Shown: positions 1 through 9,189 of the stretch, in pieces
How positions within the stretch are numbered: position 1 is the stretch's first letter
How the letters are laid out: each line of letters starts with the position of its first letter
From: Acidobacteriota bacterium
GTDB lineage: Bacteria > Acidobacteriota > Blastocatellia > Pyrinomonadales > Pyrinomonadaceae
Reading direction: 5' to 3'
NCBI GenBank assembly: GCA_019639115.1
Contig: JAHBSM010000002.1
Location: 237,425-301,424, forward strand
Length of the DNA stretch: 64,000 nucleotides
Notes under the pieces: generated by a model
Told to the model about the DNA's origin: nothing
Database searches by the model: none
The model's input: only the letters and a program-made list of their open reading frames with translations
Position numbers and translations under genes: made by a program

Positions 1-102
1 AATAGCCGTTCAAGTCTGGTTTCGCCACGAAAGTTCCAAATGTATCTTGCCTGGTAACGTGTTCTGATTGTCAGTCTCTAGGGATGCGGAATTGATCTCC
101 CG

Positions 103-1227
103 TCACGAACTCGGCGCCGGGTCGAGAGGTATTGCCAACGTAAAGGTAGTCAGATGAGTAGTACATTTTGCCGTTAAATGCCCTCCGTGCTGGGTCACGA
201 TCTTATGAGCAATGGAAAGGCCGAGCCCAACTCCTTTCTCCTTGGTAGTGTAGAACGGGTCGAATATCTTCGAGAGATTCTTCGGGTCAACACCGGAACC
301 CGAATCTGTGACTTCAATTATCAATTCACTGATTTGCTGGAAAGTTTTGAACGAAAGGGTCTTCTCGGCACCGGTTGACTGGGACATGGCCTGTAGACCG
401 TTAATCGCTAAATTTAGTACCACTTGCTTTATTTGCTCCGCATCGACGGAAATCAGTGGAAGGTTCTTCTGGAGATCGCTAATGACGGTAACAGACTGGT
501 TCGCAGCCTGATTCGCAATCAATCCCGTAATTGAATCTACAATCTCATTGAGATCAGTTGGCGTCTTGGACGGTTTGGCAGGGCGAGCGAATCGAAGAAA
601 CTCGCCGACCAGCTGGTCCAACCTATCTATTTCACCTTTTGCAAGACCAACGAACTCACGCCGAGGACTGTCCACCATTAGCTCGTCCTCTAGTATCTCG
701 ATAGCTCCCTTTATCGACGCAAGGGGGTTTCGGACCTCGTGAACGATGCCAGCCGAAAGTTCGCCTAGCGACGCCAATTTTTCAGCCTGTAGTAGTTGTT
801 GAAACGTTGTTTGCAGCTCGTCGTAAGCTATTCTCTTTTCCTCCGCATTTCTTTCGGCTCGTTCCCTGGACTTACGGAGCCGGTCGCCGAGTGCTCCCAT
901 TATTCCACCAACGAGATTAAAGATCACAATTTCGGCATATTGGTTTATTGAATAATCGAAGTGTCCCTGCTGCCAGTGAATATAGATGTGAGGCGAGTAA
1001 ATGACGGTTGTGAATATTGACGCGGCCAAGCCACCTCTTAGCCCAAATATCAATGCTGCGGCTATTATCGGAATGTAGTAAAGCCGCTGATATATCTCGT
1101 GCCAAACGATCTGATCAGTCGGTGTGAGAAAGTGCAGGATCGTTATAAGGATGATCACAGCCGCAATAACGACCCATATATACAGTCGGTTTCGCGAAGA
1201 GGCGAGGTTGAAGTTCTGCGTATCCAT
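103..1227 (-). CDS. Membrane-bound sensor histidine kinase (NtrB/ZraS-like)
   Basis: This is a 374-residue sensor kinase that should autophosphorylate and pass phosphate to the NtrC-type regulator just upstream. Residues about 15-115 hold four to five membrane segments with little periplasmic sequence, so the stimulus is probably sensed in or near the membrane. A HisKA domain follows, with the H-box HEVRNPLASIKG near residue 165. The HATPase domain has the N-box LNLAINGLQAM and the glycine motifs DSGSGVD and GVGLGLS. Its ATG directly abuts the stop codon of the regulator, so the pair is co-transcribed and probably translationally coupled. The neighbours suggest a role in metal response, but the ligand cannot be read from the sequence. 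Confidence 0.9.
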   Translation of the reverse strand: MDTQNFNLASSRNRLYIWVVIAAVIILITILHFLTPTDQIVWHEIYQRLYYIPIIAAALIFGLRGGLAASIFTTVIYSPHIYIHWQQGHFDYSINQYAEIVIFNLVGGIMGALGDRLRKSRERAERNAEEKRIAYDELQTTFQQLLQAEKLASLGELSAGIVHEVRNPLASIKGAIEILEDELMVDSPRREFVGLAKGEIDRLDQLVGEFLRFARPAKPSKTPTDLNEIVDSITGLIANQAANQSVTVISDLQKNLPLISVDAEQIKQVVLNLAINGLQAMSQSTGAEKTLSFKTFQQISELIIEVTDSGSGVDPKNLSKIFDPFYTTKEKGVGLGLSIAHKIVTQHGGHLTAKCTTHLTTFTLAIPLDPAPSS

Positions 1228-2622
1228 CTATTCGTCCGAGATGCTGGAACCCGACTCCTCTAAACCGTACTTTTGTATGCGATAGATAAGCGCGCTTCGA
1301 GTAATCCCTAAATATTTTGAAGTTTGTGACTGATTGCCGTCATGCCGGAGAAGTGAGGTACGTATGATCTCCCGTTCTAAGGCTTCTAAACTTATTGGCT
1401 CAAAAGGCAGGTCAAACCACAATTCACTCTTCGTCGAAGACGGGTATTTTACGGTTTCTGGGACGTCGGTGAGAGTTAAAGTATCGCCGTCCGAAAGGAC
1501 CACCATTCTTTCTACGAGATTCTCTAGTTCGCGAACATTCCCCATCCACGGATAATCGAAGAATACCTTGAACACGTCGCGCTCTATCTTTGGCGGCCTC
1601 ATCCCATGTTTCGAAGCAGATCGGGTAACAAAATGTTCAGTCAAAACCGGTAGATCCTCTCGGCGTTCACGCAGCGGTGGAATAGTGATCGGAACTACCG
1701 CTAGTCGGTAATAAAGATCCTCGCGGAAGGCGTTCTCTTTTATAAGTTCCGGTAGGTTTTCGTTGGTCGCAGCAATTATTCGAACATCTATTTTACGCGG
1801 GTTGTTCTCGCCCAGGCGTGTTACTTCCTGCTCCTGTAAAACCCTCAAAAGCCTTGTTTGCGATTGTAGAGGCATGGTGCTTATCTCATCAAGGAATAAG
1901 GTTCCGCCGTTAGCTTCCTCAAATTTACCCCTCGATTCTCCAACAGCACCAGTGAACGCTCCCTTCTTATATCCAAATAGCTCTGCCTCGATTAGCGTTT
2001 CTGGTAAAGCCGCACAGTTGATGGCAACAAAAGGGTTATTATTGCGTGTGCCGGAAAAGTGTATTCCTTTCGCGATCAATTCCTTCCCTGTTCCGGTCTC
2101 GCCTTCAATCAAAACTGTTACATTTGTTTTTGATACTCTCTCAACCAGGTCAAAAACTTGCAACATCTTTTCAGATGTACCGACAACATTCTCGATCCGA
2201 AATTCCTCATGAATCTGACGTCTCAGCCTGCGATTCTCCGCCAAGGCCGTGCCGTACTTTAATGCTTTCTCTACTGTAAGCAGAATCTCCTGTCGGTTGA
2301 AGGGCTTGGTAATAAAATCAAAGGCCCCACCACGCATTGCTTCGACCGCTGTATCGACATCTCCAAACGCCGTAATAACAATGATCGGTACCTCGCTGTT
2401 GATCGCCGTTGCCTGCTGAACCAGTTGTGATCCAGATATTTTCGGCATTCGCCAATCGGTGATCACGCAATTAACTTCCTCGGTCGAGAACAACTTCAGT
2501 GCATTACGTCCATCGCTCTCACTCATGACGACGTAACCAGCCTCGCTAAGTTGGAATTCGAGAACCCGACGCAATGAGTCATCGTCGTCAATTAGTAGAA
2601 TTTTGGCCGCAGACTTTGTCAT
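1228..2622 (-). CDS. Sigma-54-dependent NtrC-family response regulator
   Basis: This 464-residue protein has the full NtrC layout. The receiver domain (about 7-120) carries the acidic pocket IDDDDS and the phospho-acceptor Asp in VITDWRMPK. The AAA+ domain (about 145-385) has Walker A GETGTGKE, the sigma-54 contact loop GAFTGA and Walker B GGTLFLDEI. A C-terminal Fis-type helix-turn-helix ends with SKYLGITRSALIYRIQKYG. It should activate sigma-54 promoters when phosphorylated by the kinase encoded right after it. I found no convincing -24/-12 promoter upstream, so its targets are unknown; metal-efflux genes are a reasonable guess from context only. Confidence 0.92.
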   Translation of the reverse strand: MTKSAAKILLIDDDDSLRRVLEFQLSEAGYVVMSESDGRNALKLFSTEEVNCVITDWRMPKISGSQLVQQATAINSEVPIIVITAFGDVDTAVEAMRGGAFDFITKPFNRQEILLTVEKALKYGTALAENRRLRRQIHEEFRIENVVGTSEKMLQVFDLVERVSKTNVTVLIEGETGTGKELIAKGIHFSGTRNNNPFVAINCAALPETLIEAELFGYKKGAFTGAVGESRGKFEEANGGTLFLDEISTMPLQSQTRLLRVLQEQEVTRLGENNPRKIDVRIIAATNENLPELIKENAFREDLYYRLAVVPITIPPLRERREDLPVLTEHFVTRSASKHGMRPPKIERDVFKVFFDYPWMGNVRELENLVERMVVLSDGDTLTLTDVPETVKYPSSTKSELWFDLPFEPISLEALEREIIRTSLLRHDGNQSQTSKYLGITRSALIYRIQKYGLEESGSSISDE

Positions 2623-2746
2623 GCCGATCTTATCTTATCGCAAACACCCAGACAGTGCCCCGTCAAACATGTAACGCTCCTAACACTAGGAACGCTGCAA
2701 TTTTGTGGGTGTTGTTTCGGAATCAACTCGTCTAGCAGCGATTTTG

Positions 2747-2884
2747 TCATCCCTTTCCACAACCGCAATCGTCGCCGCAGCCGGATTTTGGCGAAAAGGC
2801 ACGGCGTTTCGGAACCACGGTTTTCGCGGCGAAGATAATCGCTCCAAGAATGATTACGATCACTATGAAATATTGAAGATCCAT
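2747..2884 (-). CDS. FeoB-associated Cys-rich membrane peptide
   Basis: This 45-residue gene starts at the ATG ending at 2884 and stops with TGA at 2747. The product has one N-terminal membrane helix (residues 5-20, FIVIVIILGAIIFAA), a basic stretch (KRR) and a Cys/Gly/Asp tail, CGDDCGCGKG. That layout matches the small FeoB-associated cysteine-rich family usually encoded next to feoB. Here it sits at the end of the CopA/DUF4198 block, about 21 kb from the only feoB in the window. It overlaps no other credible gene and is on the operon strand. Its role in iron or other metal transport is inferred from the family. Confidence 0.72.
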   Translation of the reverse strand: MDLQYFIVIVIILGAIIFAAKTVVPKRRAFSPKSGCGDDCGCGKG

Positions 2885-2906
2885 AGAACGTCTTTAAACC
2901 GCAAGG

Positions 2907-3716
2907 TTACTTGATCTCAAAAGTCAGCGTCGTCCATTTTGATTCGTAATTTAGTTTCGGGTCGTCGAGTTTCGCCATGTTGATGAATTTGACATACCAC
3001 TTACCGGATCCGTCAAGCTTCAACTTTACGAAGCCATTCGCGTCGCTTCTGAGTTCGGGCGTAGGCTTTAACTTGCCGTTTTCCTCGCGTCCGGCGAAAT
3101 TTTAACCGATTCATAGCGGTTTGCCGTCTTTGTTAGACATAAGGATATCGATCGTGTCGCCTTTTTTAAGACCGTAAGGATTCTGCTTTGGAACGAGCTC
3201 AACGGGGTAGCCCAGTACGGTTTTGTAGTCGTCCGACTGCCTGTTGCCTACCTGCATAATCGCCTTAACATGTTTTGCATAACGCTCCACTGCGTCCTTT
3301 TCTAGTTCGCCGGTCTTGCGGCGTTCTTCGAGCGTGTCGGGCAAGCCGTCTTCGCGGAGATACTCGTTAAAATCTGCTGCCTTTAATGCGATTTCTCGCG
3401 GTTTGGTCGACAGTCCAACGACATAGGTTCCCGCCGCCCCGGTTGTCAGGTTTAGAAAGGCGGTCGTTTCGTCCTTAGTAAGATCGGCCTCCACTGGATG
3501 TACGCGATTCCCACCCGAAACGACACTCACATCATTTAGCCGCGCATAGCTAACCGCTCCCTCGCTCGCCAGAAACGTTCCGTTCATCACCTTCACGGAA
3601 AATTTCGAGTTAGGCTTCAGAAAATAGCTATCCGTCTTAAGAAACAAATCGTGCGCGAAAATCGACGCAACCAACGACAGCGTTAAAATTATTATTAAGA
3701 TTGTTTGTTTTTTCAT
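2907..3716 (-). pseudogene. Decayed DUF4198 metal-uptake-type protein (second copy)
   Basis: From the ATG at 3716 this reads as a secreted DUF4198 protein very like its upstream neighbour, with a signal peptide ending at a shared IFAHDLFLK. It meets TGA at 3111-3113 and TAA at 3102-3104, nine bases apart in the same frame. After these stops the frame stays open to TAA at 2907 and encodes a C-terminus matching the neighbour (KFINMAKLDDPKLNYESKW against KFINMVKIDDPKVNYESKW). The sequence is therefore full length except for two stops, or for a pair of compensating indels around them. A 200-residue truncated product could still be made. A sequencing error is possible. Confidence 0.75.
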
Positions 3717-3729
3717 TTCGATCTCCTCA

Positions 3730-4539
3730 TTACTTGATTTCAAATGTTAGCGTCGCCCATTTTGATTCGTAATTCACCTTGGGGTCGTCGATCTTTACCA
3801 TATTGATAAATTTGGCGTACCATCTGCCAGCGCCTGTCAGTTTGATTCTGAACAGGCCGTCCTTGTCGGTACGGGCACTGGATTCGCCGAGCATTTTGCC
3901 TGAAGACTCGTAGCCGGTCGTTACTATCTGGCCCGCAAGGGGCTTCCCATCCTTGAGACAGAGTATGTCAAGCGTGGCTCCCTTTTTTAGTTTGTAGGGA
4001 TTTTGCTGAGGGATCATCTCGACGGCGTATCCGAGGTTGGTTTTGTAGCTGTCGGTTGGTTTATCGCCCGCCTGAAAGATCGTTTTGACATATTTCGAAT
4101 AACGGTAACGAGCGTCCTTATCGAGTTCGCCGTCGCGCTTTCGGTTTTCCAGAATGTCCGGGATGCCTTCGGCGGGCAGGTATTCGTTGAATTCTTTTGC
4201 CGCGAGTGCGTTCTCGCGCCACGAGGTGGAAAGGCCGACGACGTGGGTTCCGGCCTCGGTCGGCGTAACATTGAGAAATGCGGTGGTTTCATTTTTTGTA
4301 AAATTCGCCTCGGCAGGATTCGAACGCGTGCCCGAAGGCGAAACAACACTCACATCCGTCAAACGCGCGAACGCCACCGCTCCCTCGCTTTCCTGAAAGG
4401 TGCCGTTCATTACGCTGATAGAGATCTTCTCGTTAACCTTTACAAAAAAGCTCGCTGGCTTTAAGAAAAGGTCGTGTGCAAAGACCGACAGGGTCGTCAA
4501 AACCACCGTCATTGCGAAAAAAATGATCTTTGTTTTCAT
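3730..4539 (-). CDS. Secreted DUF4198-domain protein
   Basis: This 269-residue protein has a cleavable signal peptide (residues 1-21, ending VFAHDLF) and a DUF4198 fold, a periplasmic family linked by context to metal uptake or metal binding (NikM-like neighbourhoods). The mature N-terminus His-Asp follows the signal directly, which could place a metal ligand at the new N-terminus, as in copper proteins that use an N-terminal His; that is inference. It lies 13 bp after a methyltransferase in the merR-copA block and is followed by its decayed duplicate. Whether it handles copper, nickel or another ion cannot be decided from the sequence. Confidence 0.75.
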   Translation of the reverse strand: MKTKIIFFAMTVVLTTLSVFAHDLFLKPASFFVKVNEKISISVMNGTFQESEGAVAFARLTDVSVVSPSGTRSNPAEANFTKNETTAFLNVTPTEAGTHVVGLSTSWRENALAAKEFNEYLPAEGIPDILENRKRDGELDKDARYRYSKYVKTIFQAGDKPTDSYKTNLGYAVEMIPQQNPYKLKKGATLDILCLKDGKPLAGQIVTTGYESSGKMLGESSARTDKDGLFRIKLTGAGRWYAKFINMVKIDDPKVNYESKWATLTFEIK

Positions 4540-4552
4540 ATGTCCTCCAGTT

Positions 4553-5200
4553 TTATCTTAGGCATTTGTGCAATCTTATGGTTCCGAACACGCTGTTGAA
4601 ATGAACCGTTTCCTCGACGAATGAAAACCCGGCATCCGTTATCAGTCTCGGCAGTAAGCCATTGAAATTATCGGCAGTCGTTTCAAAACCGTCCAGAAAT
4701 TGAATCAGATATGACGCCCCGCGGATTAAACGACTAGTGGGCAGCCCCCAGTCTGCGACATGAAACTCGCCATCGGGCTTAAGAACGCGGTTTACTTCGC
4801 GCAGCGTTTCCAACTTGCTTTCCCGAGATAGGTGATGAAAGAAAAGGCTGGAAACAATCCGGTCGAAGGATTCGTCTTCGTAAGGCAGATCAAACGACAT
4901 TCCCTCGTCGAAGGTAATGTCAACGCCGGCCTTGCGTGCCTTCTTTCTTGCTATTTGTAAGATCTTCGCATCACCGTCAATCCCGACAATCACAGCGTTC
5001 GGCTGTTTCTGTTTCAACAAGATAGATAGCGTCGCTGTGCCACAGCCTAGATCAAGAGTGCGATGACCAGCGGCGATCCCCGCTTGATCAGCCAACGCAT
5101 TCTTGAAAGCGTTTTCGCGAGTCGTAAGAGCCACTACCGGATCGTAAAAGCCCGTTAGCCAATCGTAGCTCAGAGCCGGTATGTACTTTTCGTTGTTCAT
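4553..5200 (-). CDS. Class I SAM-dependent methyltransferase in the copA block
   Basis: This is a 215-residue Rossmann-fold methyltransferase. Motif I is LDLGCGTATLS, the acidic residue after strand 2 is in VGIDGDAKIL, and motif IV-V is DRIVSSLFFHHL. It is a close relative of the methyltransferase at 22772-23431; both begin with a YIPAL stretch and share the layout to the end. I chose ATG at 5200 because it matches the start of that relative; a GTG at 5209 overlaps the copA stop as GTGA and would couple translation. The substrate is unknown. Location after a copper ATPase suggests a metal- or stress-related target. There is no arsenite-methyltransferase cysteine signature. Confidence 0.82.
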   Translation of the reverse strand: MNNEKYIPALSYDWLTGFYDPVVALTTRENAFKNALADQAGIAAGHRTLDLGCGTATLSILLKQKQPNAVIVGIDGDAKILQIARKKARKAGVDITFDEGMSFDLPYEDESFDRIVSSLFFHHLSRESKLETLREVNRVLKPDGEFHVADWGLPTSRLIRGASYLIQFLDGFETTADNFNGLLPRLITDAGFSFVEETVHFNSVFGTIRLHKCLR

Positions 5201-5205
5201 TCCTC

Positions 5206-7764
5206 TCACAATTTCAAATTTCGTAACCGCAGTGCATTGCCGATTACCGAAACAGAACTAAAAGTCATTGCTGCACTCGCGATCATCGGACTTAGCAACA
5301 AGCCGAAAACGGGATACAGAACTCCCGCAGCGATTGGGACGCCGACGAGATTGTAGATGAATGCAAAGAACAAGTTCTGACGGATGTTCTTCATTGTCGC
5401 TTCGCTCAGCTTTTTCGCGCGAAGGATACCTCGAAGGTCGCCTTTGAGAAGTGTTATGTCGGCAGATTCCATCGCAACGTCGGTTCCTGTTCCCATTGCG
5501 ATCCCGACCTGTGCTTGGGCAAGCGCCGGGGCGTCGTTCACTCCGTCGCCGGCCATTGCAACGATTTTCCCGCTGGCTTGCAGCTCTTTGATCTTTTCCG
5601 CCTTTTGCTCGGGCAACACGTCGGCGAAAACCTTGTCGATGCCCAGCTTTTTGGCTACTGCGTCGGCCGTAATTGCATTATCGCCGGTCATCATGACGAC
5701 TTCGATGTTTTGTCGATGCAGTTCGTCGATTGCTTCTTTCGCAGACTCCTTTATCGTGTCGGCGACGCCGACTAACCCAGCCGCCTTGCCGTCAACGGCG
5801 ACGAACATAACGGTCTGCCCTTCGGCTCGAAGTCCGTCCGCTTTTCCATCTGGCGGAAAATCAATGTTGTTGTCCGTCATCAGCTTTCCATTGCCGAGTA
5901 ACACTTTTTTCCCGTCAATCGATCCCGTTATCCCTTTCCCTGTGATCGATTCAAAATCTTCCACCTTTGCCAATTCAATGCTTTTCTCTTCGGCTCCTCT
6001 GATGATCGCTTCGGCAAGCGGATGCTCGCTCGATTTTTCAAGGCTGGCGGCGAGTTTTAAAACTTCATTGTCTGAAATCTGAGATTCGAAATTTGAAATT
6101 ATGCTCTGGAGCCGCGGCTTTCCCTCGGTCAAAGTGCCCGTCTTATCAACGACAATCGAATTCACCTTTTCCAGAATCTCCAAGGCCTCCGCTTTCTTAA
6201 CTAATACGCCGTGCCGAGCACCGTGTCCCGTGCCGACCATGATCGACATCGGCGTCGCCAGGCCCAAAGCACACGGGCAGGCAATGATCAGCACTGAAAC
6301 GGCTGCGACCATGGCGTAAGCAAAACTACCGAAGATCAGCCACACGGCGAACGCGACAATCGCAACGACAATCACCGCCGGGACAAAATAGGCCGAAACT
6401 ACATCGACCAGACGCTGGATCGGAGCTCTCGAACGCTGGGCCTCGCCAACCATCCGAACGATCTGCGCGAGCAGCGTGTCGCTACCGACCTTTTCCGCTT
6501 TCATTACAAACCCGCGTCGGCCATTAATCGTTCCGCCGATCACTTTGTCGCCCACCGTCTTTTCGACCGGGATCGATTCGCCCGTCACCATCGACTCATC
6601 GACCGAAGTATCGCCTTCCAGGATCGCTCCATCGGTCGGGATTTTTTCGTTCGCCTTAACCCTCAATCTCGCGCCCATCTGTACATCCTTGAGTGCAATC
6701 TCGGCCTCGGTGCCGTCGTCGAAAACAACGATCGCGGTTTCCGGCGCGAGGCCGAGCAGCGCCTTGATCGCGCTTGAGGTTTGGCTTCTGGCTCGAAGCT
6801 CAAGAACTTGTCCGAGAAGAACAAGCGTCGTGATCACTGCCGCTGCTTCAAAATATGCAGCGATTAGACCCGTATGCACATTACGCATCGACGCCGGGAA
6901 CAGATCAGGAAAGAACAGTGCAAATAGACTAAAGAGATAGGCCGCTCCTGTTCCGATCGCGATCAGCGTGAACATATTCGGGCTGACATTTTTGACCGAA
7001 GCCCATCCACGCTGGAAGAAAGGAAATCCGCCCCACAGGACGACAGGCGTCGCAAGAACGAACTGTATCCAAATAGAAAGGTTGGGCGAAATTAAGTCGT
7101 GAAAGTTCGGCAGCATTTCCGCCATCGCCAGAGCAAAAACCGGAAGGGTCAATACGGCGGAAATCCAGAAACGCCGGTTCATATCGATGTACTCCGGGTC
7201 AGGAGCATCGTCTAGCGTCATCACCTTGGGCTCAAGCGCCATCCCGCATTTTGGACAGCTTCCCGGACCTATTTGCACCACTTCCGGATGCATCGGGCAG
7301 GTGTACTCGACGCCCTTGCTTTGTGCGTCTAGTGCTTCCTCGGTTTTCTCCTTAAGGAAGCTTGCCGGATTTTGTTTGAACTTATTCAAGCAGCCAGTCG
7401 AGCAGAAGTAATAAGTCTGGCCCTCAAAATCATATTCTCCCGCCGAAGTCTCGGGCTCGACCGTCATTCCACACACCGGATCGACAAATTCTCCTTCGTG
7501 CGTAGCGTTCATCTCTCCATGCGAAACGGTTTCTTTTTGTTCCGGTCCGATCCCGTTTTGTTCCCGTCCGATCGCGACAAAACCACTCACGGGAACGTCC
7601 TGCGTCTTAGCGATAAATTTCTGCAAGCAGCCCTTAGAGCAAAAATAGTTAGTCTTTCCCTCATGATTAAAAGTTCCTGCGGCCGTCTCCGGATCGACGG
7701 TCATTCCGCAAATCGGATCAGTGAATTCGTCTGTTTTTGCAACCTGTTTTCCAGTTTCTGTCAT
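5206..7764 (-). CDS. copA: Copper-exporting P1B-type ATPase with two YHS domains
   Basis: This 852-residue ATPase pumps Cu(I) or Ag(I) out of the cytoplasm. The N-terminus carries two YHS metal-binding domains (about 15-55 and 92-132, each with DP(I/V)CGMTV and YFCS.GCL.KF), then a heavy-metal-binding segment YTCPMHPEV...CPKCGMAL. The catalytic core follows: transmembrane CPC in [11 protein letters not shown], phosphorylation motif [13 protein letters not shown], and the hinge [10 protein letters not shown]. It ends with the copper-type sixth-to-eighth helix residues [14 protein letters not shown] and MASSAAM-like [12 protein letters not shown]. No HMA domain is present; YHS domains replace it. 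It is preceded by a separate YHS protein and a MerR regulator, which together form a copper-response operon. Confidence 0.93.
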   Translation of the reverse strand: MTETGKQVAKTDEFTDPICGMTVDPETAAGTFNHEGKTNYFCSKGCLQKFIAKTQDVPVSGFVAIGREQNGIGPEQKETVSHGEMNATHEGEFVDPVCGMTVEPETSAGEYDFEGQTYYFCSTGCLNKFKQNPASFLKEKTEEALDAQSKGVEYTCPMHPEVVQIGPGSCPKCGMALEPKVMTLDDAPDPEYIDMNRRFWISAVLTLPVFALAMAEMLPNFHDLISPNLSIWIQFVLATPVVLWGGFPFFQRGWASVKNVSPNMFTLIAIGTGAAYLFSLFALFFPDLFPASMRNVHTGLIAAYFEAAAVITTLVLLGQVLELRARSQTSSAIKALLGLAPETAIVVFDDGTEAEIALKDVQMGARLRVKANEKIPTDGAILEGDTSVDESMVTGESIPVEKTVGDKVIGGTINGRRGFVMKAEKVGSDTLLAQIVRMVGEAQRSRAPIQRLVDVVSAYFVPAVIVVAIVAFAVWLIFGSFAYAMVAAVSVLIIACPCALGLATPMSIMVGTGHGARHGVLVKKAEALEILEKVNSIVVDKTGTLTEGKPRLQSIISNFESQISDNEVLKLAASLEKSSEHPLAEAIIRGAEEKSIELAKVEDFESITGKGITGSIDGKKVLLGNGKLMTDNNIDFPPDGKADGLRAEGQTVMFVAVDGKAAGLVGVADTIKESAKEAIDELHRQNIEVVMMTGDNAITADAVAKKLGIDKVFADVLPEQKAEKIKELQASGKIVAMAGDGVNDAPALAQAQVGIAMGTGTDVAMESADITLLKGDLRGILRAKKLSEATMKNIRQNLFFAFIYNLVGVPIAAGVLYPVFGLLLSPMIASAAMTFSSVSVIGNALRLRNLKL

Positions 7765-7792
7765 GAACCCTCCTTGCGGTTTTCAAATTTCC

Positions 7793-7984
7793 CTAGTTAC
7801 CGCCGCAACAGCTCGCCGAGTTAATGTCGTTCGGAGCCATGAATTTCTGCAGACAGGCTGTCGAGCAGAAATAATAAGTTTCTCCATCCTGGTTAAGGCT
7901 ACCGGCAGCATTTGCCGATTGGACGTGCATTCCGCAAATTGGGTCAATGAAAGTTTCAGCCGTGGTTGTTTCGTTTTCCGTCAT
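7793..7984 (-). CDS. Stand-alone YHS-domain metal-binding protein
   Basis: A 63-residue protein consisting of one YHS domain, with FIDPICGMHV near the start, YYFCSTACLQKF in the middle and a Cys-rich end ASCCGGN. I chose the ATG at 7984 because the residues before it are hydrophobic and poorly matched to the family. It repeats the two YHS domains at the front of CopA and lies between merR and copA, so it may deliver copper to the pump or buffer it in the cytoplasm. The CCGG tail gives two extra thiols. This role is inferred; YHS domains also occur in other metal-related proteins. Confidence 0.8.
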   Translation of the reverse strand: MTENETTTAETFIDPICGMHVQSANAAGSLNQDGETYYFCSTACLQKFMAPNDINSASCCGGN

Positions 7985-8060
7985 ATTTTTTATCACTCCT
8001 GTCATTAAAAGTACCGACAAGAACAATTTTACAACCTGTCAGCAGGGGTCAGGTCAAGCC

Positions 8061-8477
8061 CTAACTTGCTGTCTCGCTTACCGACTCGATCAAATGGCAA
8101 ACCGAGTCGCCCGTTGGCATTGAATTCCTCATTTTTGACCAGTCCTGAAGGGCTTTCTCCATTTTCCGTTGGAGTTTCTGCATCTCTTTGATCTTTCGTT
8201 GATTCTCCGCAATGCGGCGGACGATAATTTCCCGGACCATCGGACACGGCGTATTCCCCTCTTTCGCCTCTTTTAAAATATCCGCGATCTCGGCGAGCGA
8301 AAATCCCAGATTGCCGGCCGCTTTTATAAAGCGTACACGCACGGCGTCTGAAGGCTGATAAACCTTGTAGTTGTTTTGCGTATTACGGGCCGGCTTTAGC
8401 AACCCGATGCGCGTATAGTGCCTGACCGTGTAAAGCGATACATCCGATTGCTTGGCCAGAACTGTTGCAGTCATCAT
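8061..8477 (-). CDS. MerR-family metal-responsive regulator of the copA block
   Basis: This 138-residue regulator has the MerR winged helix at its N-terminus (LAKQSDVSLYTVRHYTRIGLL), a dimerisation helix rich in Glu/Lys (about 85-120) and two conserved cysteines, in NTPCPMVREI and GDSVCHLIES. The spacing resembles heavy-metal MerR proteins that lead YHS/copA operons. I chose the ATG at 8477; the next ATG at 8474 is equally possible, and longer in-frame starts would read through a strong hairpin. It is the first gene of the block and is on the same strand as its likely targets, so it probably controls its own expression. The metal is probably Cu or Ag. Confidence 0.82.
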   Translation of the reverse strand: MMTATVLAKQSDVSLYTVRHYTRIGLLKPARNTQNNYKVYQPSDAVRVRFIKAAGNLGFSLAEIADILKEAKEGNTPCPMVREIIVRRIAENQRKIKEMQKLQRKMEKALQDWSKMRNSMPTGDSVCHLIESVSETAS

Positions 8478-8505
8478 TACCGTGATCGATTCCTCATCTA
8501 TTCGG

Positions 8506-8543
8506 AAAAAATGGCGTCGGGCACAATAGGCACGACCCGACGC
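8506..8543 (-). terminator. Strong hairpin with T-run between the RND block and merR
   Basis: On the minus strand GCGTCGGG (8536-8543) pairs perfectly with CCCGACGC (8514-8521) around a 14-nt loop and is followed by CATTTTTT (8506-8513). This is a textbook intrinsic terminator for transcription arriving from the RND and NTF2-like genes at higher coordinates. It lies only about 30 bp before the merR start, leaving too little room for a full promoter after it, so it may act as an attenuator in the merR leader. Confidence 0.75.
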
Positions 8544-8618
8544 CTTCTTGCTCATCGACCGTATAAACTTCTGGACTCCCTTCTAACATGTCCTTATACA
8601 GGGTCGAGCAAAACTAAA

Positions 8619-9137
8619 CTACGCTTTAGGAGTCGGAGATGCAGCAGGAGCCGGGGCTCGGCGAGGTGCGCTTGAATGCCAGTGAACGATCCGCCATTTG
8701 TCTTCGCGTTTTTCTAAGACTGCCGTACCAAGGCCGCCGCTTTCTACTTTTCTCGTTCCCATCTCAGCGGCGAGACTGTATTTGAATGTCACCCACGCCG
8801 TCTTGCCATCGACCTTTACCTTCATATCGGAAAACGAGTACTTCGTATTTTTGAATTCCTTAAGTTCTGGAGCGAGATGCGTATTGCGGTAGTCATTCCA
8901 ACCGTAGTTGGCGTGCCCGCTTTCGAAGACCGTGACATCTTCGCTGTTCGCCCAGATCCTATCGAGGGCCGCAAGATCGCCTTGTTCGACTGCCAGAGCT
9001 TCGCGTGTCATCACGTCCGTCACGGCCTTTACTTCGTCGGTTTGTGCGTAGACTGGGAAGCTAGACTTTAATCCAAGTGCGCAGGCGCCAAGCAACAACC
9101 CACCAACCAAAAGCTTGGGCAAATTTAATGTATTCAT
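8619..9137 (-). CDS. Secreted NTF2-like/SnoaL-type protein
   Basis: This 172-residue protein has a signal peptide (about 1-31, ending FPVYAQ) and an NTF2-like fold of the DUF4440/SnoaL group: AVEQGDLAALDRIWA, then VTVFESGHANYGWNDY, and a closing strand REDKWRIVHWHSS. The Pro/Ala-rich tail (APAPAASPTPKA) looks like a flexible end. Members of this superfamily bind small ligands or act as dimerisation units; no catalytic residues can be assigned. It is the last gene after the 1101-residue RND pump and is separated from the merR block by the hairpin at 8506-8543. Confidence 0.72.
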   Translation of the reverse strand: MNTLNLPKLLVGGLLLGACALGLKSSFPVYAQTDEVKAVTDVMTREALAVEQGDLAALDRIWANSEDVTVFESGHANYGWNDYRNTHLAPELKEFKNTKYSFSDMKVKVDGKTAWVTFKYSLAAEMGTRKVESGGLGTAVLEKREDKWRIVHWHSSAPRRAPAPAASPTPKA

Positions 9138-9189
9138 AGTTTTTCTCCGTTATCTGATTAAGGGTCTGAAACAATGTTCAGAAACACGA

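Noticed and set aside
1..102. Gene fragment at the left edge
   Set aside because: No frame has both a credible start and family pattern over these bases.
2643..2713. Inverted repeat AACACCCA ... TGGGTGTT before the NtrC gene
   Set aside because: Arms are only eight bases with a 55-base gap; chance is likely. A smaller CCTA/TAGG dyad near 2680 is also too short to call.
2705..2914. Plus-strand frame opposite the FeoB-associated peptide
   Set aside because: The minus-strand reading gives a clean membrane helix and CGDDCGCG tail, while this frame has no family pattern.
8560..8618. Possible MerR-type promoter before the copA-block merR
   Set aside because: TCGACC is present but no -10 stands at 19-20 bp with a dyad in the spacer.
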